NCBI RefSeq assembly: GCF_037977235.1
Contig: NZ_CP150276.1
Span: 5,580,001 to 5,644,000, forward strand
Direction of reading: 5' to 3'
DNA length: 64,000 nt
DNA from: Paenibacillus sp. FSL K6-0276
GTDB taxonomy: Bacteria; Bacillota; Bacilli; Paenibacillales; Paenibacillaceae
The notes below the pieces were generated by a model that was given only the letters and a program-made list of their open reading frames with translations, was not told the DNA's origin and ran no database searches. Made by a program: the position numbers and the translations under genes. Positions 8,872 to 16,811 of this stretch are shown here, one piece after another (the first letter of the stretch is position 1; each line of letters starts with the position of its first letter).

Positions 8872-10466
8872 TTATTTTTTCTCCTTATTTTACATATGAT
8901 TCGATCTAATCTAGTTATTAACTTATAAGCCTTTCTATTCTTGATAGCTTCAATTTCTTTTTCCAAATCCCTTTTGTAATTCAAGATTTCCAAATTATTC
9001 AATTCCGATATTTTAAGGACCTCATCTCTTCTTGTAAACTCAACATTAAACCTTTCTTGCATTTCTGTATTTTCCACTGTCAGATCTTCATTTGCTATTT
9101 TTATATTTTTTATTTTTCTTTTTAGACTTTGATTTCTTATCCATAGTTTATTTATTAATCTCAAATACTTTCGTTTCGTAAATTCCCAATCACTATTTGC
9201 TTGTAATCCAGAAATCAAATCCTCAGAGATATCTAAAACAGGGGTAGTATACTTAAGAATGCATGAAACTCGTTTAATATAAGTTCCCTGCCTAGCTTCA
9301 ATAACTATTTGAGGGTCATTTTCAAGAAACATAAGTTCATTACCCTTTGTAGAAAAAGCATTTGAACTCAGTTTATAATCTTTATTTTTTGAATTATCTT
9401 GATTTATTAGAACTATGTCTAAAACTTCAACAACACATCTATTGGGGGAAGGGTCTATTCTAATTCTATTTGACAGGATAGGAAGGTCGAAATCTATTTG
9501 AAATACTTTCTGTGACTTCTCTACTTTAAAAGATTCACTTTTAGTTTCACTGTACCCCTGGCCATTATCCCAGTATATTTGGATGTATGAATTATTACCA
9601 TCAGTAATCACTTCTCTATGTTTGATGTTATCTCCACTTATTTTATGAGTAGACATGAAATTAATAATATTTTCATGATGTGATATCATTCTATACTCTT
9701 CTGTAGTCATTTCTGTACTAATGTCTTTCAAAAGCGAAGGCAAGTTAGTAATACTATTCTCAAATCCATTTTTTCCATAGATAATAAATGTACGAATTGA
9801 TTCTTCGTCGTTAAAATCTTTATAAAATAATTTTTCATTGTAAAAGCTATTAACCGTTTCCCAGTAATCATATATATCAGGATGTATTCCCGTCTTAAAT
9901 TCCATTTGCATGAATTTCTCAAACAGAAAAATTGAAGCATGATTAAAATGATTCCATCCCCCGATAAATTCATTCATTTTATCTTTAATCAATTGAAAAT
10001 CAGGCAAACCATTTTCTTGATGTTCCTTACTCCATAGTATTTCATCATTATATAAATAGTTGAAAACTGCACCTAACCTTTTTTCTACATCTTCAATTCC
10101 ATTATTTGTGAATGGCGCTGAAATGATAAATCCATACTTAGAAACTCTTTCTATTTCAGATAAAAAATCATCTCTCTTTTCCGCAGGAATATGCTCAAGA
10201 ACATCCAACCCAATGACGAAATCAAATTGATCATTTTCAAAATAAAGATTAGTTGCATCTCCCTCTATAAAAGATGGATCATTTAATAATTCCGGAGGTA
10301 GTAGTAAATCTAAATATTTTATCTTTTTATTTTTAATAAATTTCTCCAGATTCTTATGTTCATTTGCTCCTACTTCTAAAATAGTATGTTCAAGTTCTTT
10401 TAAACCTAACAATTCAAAAATAATTTCTATCATCTTGTATCGTTGAAACTGATGAAATGGGATCAT
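8868..10466 (-). CDS. SAM-dependent methyltransferase with β-rich middle domain and C-terminal coiled coil
   Basis: A 532-residue multidomain protein. Residues about 20-150 form a class I SAM methyltransferase: TILEVGAN (motif I), FDFVIGLDVLEHIP and a later FIISAPF strand. The middle part (about 250-400) is β-rich and I do not recognise it; it contains an IRIDPSPNRCVVEVLDI stretch like those in other polysaccharide enzymes. The last 110 residues are charged and heptad-like, predicting a coiled coil with a basic tail. ATG 10466 is chosen over GTG 10478 because a full AGGAGGTGAT precedes it. Directly downstream of wzt, it resembles in plan the chain-capping WbdD of E. coli O9a, where methylation ends polymer growth and the coiled coil sets length. 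That parallel is inference. Confidence 0.82.
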   Translation of the reverse strand: MIPFHQFQRYKMIEIIFELLGLKELEHTILEVGANEHKNLEKFIKNKKIKYLDLLLPPELLNDPSFIEGDATNLYFENDQFDFVIGLDVLEHIPAEKRDDFLSEIERVSKYGFIISAPFTNNGIEDVEKRLGAVFNYLYNDEILWSKEHQENGLPDFQLIKDKMNEFIGGWNHFNHASIFLFEKFMQMEFKTGIHPDIYDYWETVNSFYNEKLFYKDFNDEESIRTFIIYGKNGFENSITNLPSLLKDISTEMTTEEYRMISHHENIINFMSTHKISGDNIKHREVITDGNNSYIQIYWDNGQGYSETKSESFKVEKSQKVFQIDFDLPILSNRIRIDPSPNRCVVEVLDIVLINQDNSKNKDYKLSSNAFSTKGNELMFLENDPQIVIEARQGTYIKRVSCILKYTTPVLDISEDLISGLQANSDWEFTKRKYLRLINKLWIRNQSLKRKIKNIKIANEDLTVENTEMQERFNVEFTRRDEVLKISELNNLEILNYKRDLEKEIEAIKNRKAYKLITRLDRIICKIRRKNK

Positions 10467-10481
10467 ACCAAATATCACCTC

Positions 10482-11792
10482 CTAGTTAACCCTGTTTATT
10501 TCTATCTCATTTGGTATATAAAGCTTGTTCCAAATCTTATATGGATCTCTTTCGCGCATTTCAAATATATATGAATTCTCTGTATAGTCTACAAATATCG
10601 ATGTTCTATTTTTTATTGTTGAAGTAGATAGAACAGTAGAAAAATTATACATACCTTCTACTAAAGGTAACCTTGTTCTAAATTCAACGATTAACTTCTG
10701 GCCCGCCTCACCTGATATTTCGCCAATATCCTCAATTAAGGTATTACTACCTAAATATTCAATATTTTGTTTATCTCTAATATGATAACCAACAGATATT
10801 TGACATTTTTTATAAAATTTTACGTGCATTCTAATTTTAATTTTATCATTGAAATCAGCTGTTAAAACTGGACTATTGTTGTAGTCAAGCACTTCAAGTT
10901 CTGTCAATATTGCATCACGAGTTCCCTGTCTGAAATATTCCACTTTCTCCATGAACTCAGAATTTTCTTTGAAGACAAGGTTATCGTTGAGAGAAACTTC
11001 ATCGAGATTGTAAAGTTTATCTTCCGAGTTTATTCTCCCTTTCGTGTTATTGTTCATTTGATCTCTAACAAATTTAGCATAGATATCCACTACTTTTTCA
11101 GCTTCTCCGTAGGCTTCAAGTGTTCCATTTTTTAAATATATAGCCTTTTGACACAAAGATTTTACAGAATTCAAGTCGTGACTTACGTATAGAACTGTAA
11201 CTCCTTGAAGAAATAATTCTTTCATTTTTGTTATGCATTTCGCCTGAAAATACATGTCTCCTACACTCAAGGCCTCATCGACTATTAATATATCAGGTTG
11301 TACATTGATGGCAACAGAAAAAGCTAATCTAGCAAACATACCACTACTATATGTTTTAACTGGCTGATAAATATACTCTCCAAGTTCTGCAAATGCAAGG
11401 ATCTGATCCAGTCTCTCTGTTATTTCTTCTCTTTTAAACCCCATCATCAAACCGTTCAAATAGATATTTTCAATACCTGTATATTCAAAGTTAAATCCGG
11501 CACCTAGTTCCAAAAGCGCGGCCACCTTACCATTCACTTCTGAGACACCACTAGAAGGCGTCAATACTCCAGTTATAATTTTAAGTAAAGTTGATTTACC
11601 AGATCCATTCTCACCAATAATACCTACAATATCTCCCTTTTCTATAGTGAAATTAAGGTTCTGAAGAGCATGGTGTTCAGAATGCAATGTCTTTTTTCGA
11701 TAAAACAAAGACTCTTTCAGCCTATCCATAGGAGATTTATATAGTTTATAAGTCTTGCTGACGTTTTGAGCGCTAATCGCTATATTTCCCAT
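10482..11792 (-). CDS. wzt: Wzt-like ABC transporter ATPase with C-terminal glycan-recognition domain
   Basis: ATPase of an ABC-2 polysaccharide exporter, 436 residues. The nucleotide-binding domain carries Walker A (GENGSGKST), the signature KTYSSGMFARLAF and Walker B (DILIVDEALSVGD). Residues after about 270 form an extra domain ending VEFRTRLPLVEGMYNFSTVL, typical of the Wzt C-terminal β-sandwich that binds the finished non-reducing end of the glycan. ATG 11792 has AAGGTGG upstream; the open frame reaches 11870 but that extension overlaps the permease gene and does not look like ABC sequence. It is co-transcribed with wzm. Confidence 0.93.
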   Translation of the reverse strand: MGNIAISAQNVSKTYKLYKSPMDRLKESLFYRKKTLHSEHHALQNLNFTIEKGDIVGIIGENGSGKSTLLKIITGVLTPSSGVSEVNGKVAALLELGAGFNFEYTGIENIYLNGLMMGFKREEITERLDQILAFAELGEYIYQPVKTYSSGMFARLAFSVAINVQPDILIVDEALSVGDMYFQAKCITKMKELFLQGVTVLYVSHDLNSVKSLCQKAIYLKNGTLEAYGEAEKVVDIYAKFVRDQMNNNTKGRINSEDKLYNLDEVSLNDNLVFKENSEFMEKVEYFRQGTRDAILTELEVLDYNNSPVLTADFNDKIKIRMHVKFYKKCQISVGYHIRDKQNIEYLGSNTLIEDIGEISGEAGQKLIVEFRTRLPLVEGMYNFSTVLSTSTIKNRTSIFVDYTENSYIFEMRERDPYKIWNKLYIPNEIEINRVN

Positions 11793-11811
11793 TTCCAAAC
11801 CACCTTCATTA

Positions 11812-12615
11812 TCAAAGCACATCAGAGAGATGTGGTTTAAGTTTTCTAAATACTTTAATCGATATAGCAAAATTAACCATTACTACAAAAGCAAAGTAAA
11901 GTGTTAATTTGTATTTCTCATAAAACCAAATTTTATTAATCATAGAATCTCGAAAACCTTCTACAATATAATAAAATGGATTCAATTTAAATAAAAAAAT
12001 CATATGCGGGGATAAAACATCTACAGACCAAAGAATTGGTGTTAACCACATCCCGAACTGCAAAATGATAGACAATACGTAAGAGAAATCTTTGAAAAAT
12101 GGAGTTATCGCAGCAGTTAACCAAGATATACTAGAAATGAGAAGTATATTACATATGGTGTAATATACAATTTGAACTGCAAAAAAACTGATTGGATAAC
12201 CATAACTAATAAAGAAAGAGAATAAGATTACAATAAAAAATAGATGCACTAAAAATGCTGAGAATATCTTAACTAATGGTAATAATTCTATTTTAAAAAC
12301 AACCTTTTTAACTAAATAATTATATTCTAAAAAGCTATGCGTCGCTGTTGTTAATGCCTCAGAAAAGTAGAACCAAGGTATAATACCTGATACAAACCAT
12401 AAAACGAAAGGTGCATTCAAATCAGCTGAAGCGCTAACCTTCAAACCCTTTTCAAAAACAAACCAATAAACCATTATAGTAACTAACGGCATTAGCAATG
12501 CCCATAATAACCCAAAATATGAACCTGCATATTTTGATTTAAAATCATTGATGGCCAAACTTTTAGTTAATGAACATATATCTTTTATCCTTTTCATGTA
12601 CGGTTCTTTCCTCAT
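11812..12615 (-). CDS. wzm: Wzm-like ABC-2 polysaccharide export permease
   Basis: Membrane subunit of the glycan exporter, 267 residues, with about six hydrophobic segments. The N-terminus contains NDFKSKYAGSYFGLLWALLMPLV, a hallmark of the Wzm/TagG group, and the late loop LNPFYYIVEGFRD is also typical. AAGGAG lies nine bases before the ATG; a second Met at residue 7 is possible. It is the first gene of the minus-strand glycan operon and is divergent from the ligase gene, so the 142-base gap between them should hold both promoters. Confidence 0.93.
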   Translation of the reverse strand: MRKEPYMKRIKDICSLTKSLAINDFKSKYAGSYFGLLWALLMPLVTIMVYWFVFEKGLKVSASADLNAPFVLWFVSGIIPWFYFSEALTTATHSFLEYNYLVKKVVFKIELLPLVKIFSAFLVHLFFIVILFSFFISYGYPISFFAVQIVYYTICNILLISSISWLTAAITPFFKDFSYVLSIILQFGMWLTPILWSVDVLSPHMIFLFKLNPFYYIVEGFRDSMINKIWFYEKYKLTLYFAFVVMVNFAISIKVFRKLKPHLSDVL

Positions 12616-12757
12616 TTGTGTATCTCCTTAGTAGAATCTTATATATTTGTAATGCATTTATTATTATTAATGATAATGAAATTAATGATAAAAAGTAGTT
12701 AGACAACCTTACATATGCTAAAATATTGTCGTACCTACAGGAAAAGGAGATTATAAC

Positions 12758-15535
12758 GTGTCGAAACCAGTATACGGTAAAAACGCCGCTCAGTCGAGAA
12801 ATGTTGAAAAGATAGCAAGTCCGATATGGGCTTTGGTTGTAGCATTTATTTTATTTTTATGTTGGGCCCCATTTCAAGTGGGATTATTTAACGGACAGCA
12901 GATAGACTTCGAGAAGCCCATATATGTGTCTGCTCTAGTAAGTGGCCTTTTGCTGCTAGTCTGCATTGGCTTATACTACAAAAAGTTCAAATTAGATGAA
13001 CAGAGGGACTTAGTAGCTTCAGCTTCAATATTACTGCCTCTGACTTATGCTCTATCATTGTTTGTCGCAGTTTCGCATTATATGGCGATGAATATGTTGT
13101 TTATTCAGAGCATGTATGTTGCAGTCTTCATTATAGCCTTTTATCTCTTGAAGCAAAAGCAAGTAAATGTTGTCATTCAAAATGCTATATTAGCAATTAC
13201 TTATTTCATAGTTGGTTTTGGACTCCTAAATTGGCTAGGTAGCAGCAAACTAGCAGGAGTTCTAGTAGGATGGTTTTCAAACACGGTTCGAAATGGCATT
13301 TATTTAGATGCAGTTATGACGGACTCTAATGGACTTCGACTGACTTCGATCTTTCAATACGCAAATACCTACGCTGCCTTCTTGATGGCCTTTTTGTTTG
13401 TAGCAATATTCGCACTTATTCGCTCTAAGAAATGGTATGGAACGTTGACACACAGCTTTATGTTAGTTCCCATCATTGTATCGATCTTATTAACATTGTC
13501 TCGCGGTGGTCTAGTATTGCTACCTGTCGTATTTATATTACTTCTGTTGTTCTTGAAACCAGCACAGCAAATTCTCTGGATTCTACATCTTGGTGTTGCT
13601 GGCATTGCTTCGTTGCTCATCACGACTCCAGTGACTAACCTAGGATTAGAGTTAAATACGAATTTCACTTCTTCTGGCGCTTTGAAAGGCTGGGGATACC
13701 TGCTTGGAGCTTCACTAGCTGTGGCTGCGCTATCTTGGGTCATTCAGCGTTTTGTCGCACCTTGGCTGGAGGAGAAGCTCAGCAATTGGTCGTCACGTAA
13801 ATTGACAGGTCTGTGGATTCCACTTGGTTCTGTTGCACTTGTCGGAATTGTAGCTTTCCTGCTGATAGGCACAAGCGCAAAAAATATCTTACCTAGCAAT
13901 ATGGCGACTCGTCTCGAGAACATCAACTTCCAACAACATAGCGTACTCGAGCGGATTACTTTTTATAAGGATGCCTTGAAGGTAGTTAAAGACTATCCAA
14001 TCCTTGGTGCTGGTGGTGGTGGATGGTCCTCACTATATGAGCATTATCAGAACAACCCTTACACTAGCCGTCAAGTGCATAACTTCTTTTTACAATACTT
14101 GATTGAGGTTGGGATCCTTGGTTTCATCGTATTTATGGGATTCATTTTGTATATCTTCTATAAATACATTCGTGGGTATGTGAAACGGGATAAAAATGAT
14201 TTTGAGAATGGTTTCTTTTATCTAATCATTGCTCTATCTATCCTTGTGCACAGCCTAATCGATTTCAATATGAGTTATGCCTTTATGGGAATACTCGTCT
14301 TCCTCGGACTGGCGGGCATGGCAGTTGTCATGGATAGCAAACAACTACGTAAAAGTTGGAATAAAACCGGGGTACGGGTTGGATATTTCGCTGTACTCAC
14401 GGTCGGTACCGTGTTCCTGTTATTCCTGTCGATTAGCTATATAGGCTCCAGTAATGCAGCCCTAAAAGGTAAAAATCTGATCGGGGTCAGTACTTCTTAC
14501 GAAGAGATTAAGAAACCATTAACTGAGGCTTTAAAAACACGTCCAGGTCATCCAGAATCAGTCTTGTACCTATCCTCTTTAGATCAACAGGTATTTAGTC
14601 AGAATCAAGATGAGCAATTTCTAAATGAGGCTTATAGTGCACTGACTCGCGCACTAAAAGATGAGCCATACAATAAAAATATTCTAGCTCAATTAGTAAG
14701 CTATTATGACTTAAAAGGCCAAAGTGATCTTGCTTACGGTGTTTACCGTGACAATGCCGATAAGTTCAACTGGGATATAGAGTGGTACGACACACTCATT
14801 AGCCGTTCTTTCTTGCTAGGGCAACAAGCTTTTGTACAAAAGGATGAGGCTAAGAAACAGGAATATTTCAAAACTGAGCTTGAAGCTTATGAACATGTCA
14901 TTGCTGGTATAGAGCACTTGAAGACTCTTCCACCTGAACAAATGCAAGGACGTCCTTTCTCGGTTACACCAACGATTGCACTAAACGTCGCCAAAATGCA
15001 GCAAATCTCTGGGCAGGCTGAAGATGCTGCTGCAACCTTGAAGCTTGGCTTTAATGAAAGTTACGCAGATATCATTAACAGCGGAACACTCTGGGATATG
15101 AACTGGTATGATGCGCTCATCAGCCGTTCTTACGAGCTGACAGAACAAGCTCGTGCCGGGCAAGATGATGCAAGTAAACTGCTTAATCTCAAGATTGGGC
15201 TTCAAGCTTATAACCAAGTGGTTGGCGACCTTAATTATCTGAAGACTCTTCCAGCAGAAGAGCAAAAGGGACAATCGCTAACCGTCACACCAAGTATTGC
15301 TCTGAATGCGGGCAGAATTCAGTTGATGTCTGGACAGTTACAAAATGCTATCGGAACTTTGAAGCTTGGTCTGAGCGACGATTATACAAATACGACGAAT
15401 CGCGAAATTGCCCGCTGGTATCTTGCTGCACTGAAGAAAACAAACAATGAGGATCAACCTATCTATGATAAGTTGATCGCAGCAGATCCTGCGGAAGCAG
15501 CACAGATCGAGACAATCGCTAATTCACAGTTTTAA
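12758..15535 (+). CDS. O-antigen-ligase-like (Wzy_C) protein with C-terminal TPR repeats; probable O-oligosaccharyl:protein transferase
   Basis: A 925-residue polytopic protein. About 12-14 membrane segments fill residues 20-560. A large extracytoplasmic loop carries the GAGGGGWSSLYEHY segment and the conserved VHNFFLQYLIEVGILGF motif (His about 441), with an Arg in TLSRGGL near 249, as in Wzy/WaaL enzymes. The rest is a helical TPR-like tail with a tandem duplication. The GTG start has AAAGGAGA upstream. This plan (Wzy_C plus TPR) matches WsfB/WsaB, which transfer the finished S-layer glycan to protein in Paenibacillus alvei and Geobacillus. The neighbouring Wzm/Wzt and rml genes fit that role. 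A WaaL-like ligase for another acceptor is the alternative. Confidence 0.82.
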   Translation: MSKPVYGKNAAQSRNVEKIASPIWALVVAFILFLCWAPFQVGLFNGQQIDFEKPIYVSALVSGLLLLVCIGLYYKKFKLDEQRDLVASASILLPLTYALSLFVAVSHYMAMNMLFIQSMYVAVFIIAFYLLKQKQVNVVIQNAILAITYFIVGFGLLNWLGSSKLAGVLVGWFSNTVRNGIYLDAVMTDSNGLRLTSIFQYANTYAAFLMAFLFVAIFALIRSKKWYGTLTHSFMLVPIIVSILLTLSRGGLVLLPVVFILLLLFLKPAQQILWILHLGVAGIASLLITTPVTNLGLELNTNFTSSGALKGWGYLLGASLAVAALSWVIQRFVAPWLEEKLSNWSSRKLTGLWIPLGSVALVGIVAFLLIGTSAKNILPSNMATRLENINFQQHSVLERITFYKDALKVVKDYPILGAGGGGWSSLYEHYQNNPYTSRQVHNFFLQYLIEVGILGFIVFMGFILYIFYKYIRGYVKRDKNDFENGFFYLIIALSILVHSLIDFNMSYAFMGILVFLGLAGMAVVMDSKQLRKSWNKTGVRVGYFAVLTVGTVFLLFLSISYIGSSNAALKGKNLIGVSTSYEEIKKPLTEALKTRPGHPESVLYLSSLDQQVFSQNQDEQFLNEAYSALTRALKDEPYNKNILAQLVSYYDLKGQSDLAYGVYRDNADKFNWDIEWYDTLISRSFLLGQQAFVQKDEAKKQEYFKTELEAYEHVIAGIEHLKTLPPEQMQGRPFSVTPTIALNVAKMQQISGQAEDAAATLKLGFNESYADIINSGTLWDMNWYDALISRSYELTEQARAGQDDASKLLNLKIGLQAYNQVVGDLNYLKTLPAEEQKGQSLTVTPSIALNAGRIQLMSGQLQNAIGTLKLGLSDDYTNTTNREIARWYLAALKKTNNEDQPIYDKLIAADPAEAAQIETIANSQF
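14771..15412 (+). repeat. Tandem duplication of about 107 codons in the TPR tail
   Basis: Within the ligase, residues from about 672 and from about 779 start two similar units. Each begins W-D-x-x-WYD-x-LISRS, continues with E-AY/AY-x-x-V and LKTLP, and ends with a TP-x-IALN helix and TLKLG. The offset is 107 residues. Copies have diverged at DNA level, so this is an old duplication. Confidence 0.85.
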
Positions 15536-15549
15536 AAAAGAAAGAAATG

Positions 15550-15590
15550 AAAATAGCACGCCACTGTGATTACAGTAGCGTGCTATTTTT
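15550..15590. terminator. Bidirectional intrinsic terminator between the ligase and galU
   Basis: Stem AAAATAGCACGCCACTG pairs with CAGTAGCGTGCTATTTT with one mismatch and a six-base loop. A-run and T-run flank the stem, so it can end both convergent transcripts. Confidence 0.9.
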
Positions 15591-15608
15591 CGATGATATA
15601 AGTTCTCC

Positions 15609-16496
15609 TTAAAGCCCTGCCTTGGCAACTTCACTATCTACAAGCTCTTTCATATAACGAAGTAAATCATCCTTTAACTCTTCATGCTGAAGTGCATAAT
15701 GTATAGTGGTCTGGATGAAGCCCATCTTCTCACCCACATCATGGCGCTTGCCTTCAAAGTCATAAGCAATAATCCGCTCCACTTCACTTAAGCGGGAGAT
15801 GGCATCCGTAAGCTGAATTTCTCCACCTACGCCCACCTGTTGTTCGCCAAGCATATCAAAGATACGCGGAGTCAGGATATACCGTCCCAGGATAGCCAGG
15901 TTGGAAGGAGCATCTTCTCTCTTCGGCTTCTCTACAAGGCGGTTGGCCTTATACACCCGCTCTGCCAAAGGCGAAGCATCTACAACGCCATACCGTGACA
16001 CTTCTTCCCATGGGACAGGCTGTACACCAACAACGGAAGATTTATATTCATCATACACATCTATCATTTGTTTGAGACATGGTTTGTTTGCTTCAACAAT
16101 ATCATCACCTAGCAGAACAGCAAACGGCTCATTTCCAATGAATTTACGTGCACACCAAATTGCATGTCCAAGACCTCTTGGTTCTTTTTGGCGAATGTAA
16201 TGGATATCAGCCATTTCGGAAGATTTACGAACGGATTCAAGAAGTTCCCACTTCTGCTTCTCAGCTAAGTTAAATTCCAGTTCAAAAGAATTATCAAAGT
16301 GGTCTTCAATCGCACGTTTTCCTTTCCCCGTCACGATAATAATATCCTCAATTCCGGAAGCAACCGCTTCTTCAACAATGTATTGGATCGTCGGTTTATC
16401 TACAATCGGTAGCATTTCTTTAGGCATTGCTTTAGTTGCAGGCAAAAAACGGGTACCAAGCCCTGCAGCGGGGATAATGGCTTTACGGATCTTCAT
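15609..16496 (-). CDS. galU: UTP-glucose-1-phosphate uridylyltransferase
   Basis: Makes UDP-glucose from UTP and glucose-1-phosphate for glycolipids, teichoic acid sugars and exopolysaccharide. The 295-residue protein starts IRKAIIPAAGLGTRFLPATKAMPKEMLP, the GalU signature, and has FAVLLGDDIV as the metal-binding motif and RLVEKPKRED near residue 190. AAGGAG lies nine bases before the ATG. It is transcribed alone, convergent with the ligase gene. A σA-like promoter is visible upstream. GtaB is the Bacillus equivalent. Confidence 0.97.
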   Translation of the reverse strand: MKIRKAIIPAAGLGTRFLPATKAMPKEMLPIVDKPTIQYIVEEAVASGIEDIIIVTGKGKRAIEDHFDNSFELEFNLAEKQKWELLESVRKSSEMADIHYIRQKEPRGLGHAIWCARKFIGNEPFAVLLGDDIVEANKPCLKQMIDVYDEYKSSVVGVQPVPWEEVSRYGVVDASPLAERVYKANRLVEKPKREDAPSNLAILGRYILTPRIFDMLGEQQVGVGGEIQLTDAISRLSEVERIIAYDFEGKRHDVGEKMGFIQTTIHYALQHEELKDDLLRYMKELVDSEVAKAGL

Positions 16497-16568
16497 AACA
16501 TTAACTCCTTCTGTCAGTTACTCTTCCATCTTAAATACTCTGTATAGTAAAATGGCATATTTGCTTCA

Positions 16569-16598
16569 ATTATAGCAGTTATAGCAGACTAATGTCAG
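16569..16598 (-). promoter_or_regulatory. Probable σA promoter of galU
   Basis: On the minus strand CTGACA, an 18-base spacer and TATAAT preceded by TGC (extended -10). It would start transcription about 65 bases before the galU ATG. Confidence 0.6.
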
Positions 16599-16746
16599 AG
16601 TGTTTGTTATATTTGTATATCAATTCCAATCAAATCAGAGAGGGAAGAATTATAATAATTCTTTCACAAGATTAAACTCTGTGCTAACTCTCACCTATAT
16701 ATTATCTAGTATATGCAAATTACGAAGAGGACGAGATGGTATCTAT

Positions 16747-16796
16747 AAAAAAGGGCCAAGCAACACCAGAGTACCCTCTGGTAGTCACCTAGCCCA
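16747..16796 (-). terminator. Intrinsic terminator of the U32 gene
   Basis: Read on the minus strand, an inner stem ACCAGAG/CTCTGGT and outer GGGC/GCCC pairs are followed by a run of six T. It lies just after the U32 stop. Confidence 0.8.
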
Positions 16797-16811
16797 ATTT
16801 CTTTAACCATT

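Larger units (their letters stand above)
16497..16811. other. Gap between galU and the U32 gene
   Basis: This gap holds the galU promoter, a 9-1-9 AT-rich palindrome at 16645-16663 (AAGAATTAT-A-ATAATTCTT) of unknown role, and the terminator of the U32 gene at its right end. No gene is seen. Confidence 0.6.

Noticed and set aside
16645..16663. AT-rich palindrome upstream of galU resembling a Fur/PerR box
   Set aside because: The arms read GAATTAT-A-ATAATTC, which does not fit the TTATAAT-N-ATTATAA or TGATAAT-N-ATTATCA order, and galU is not a known target.
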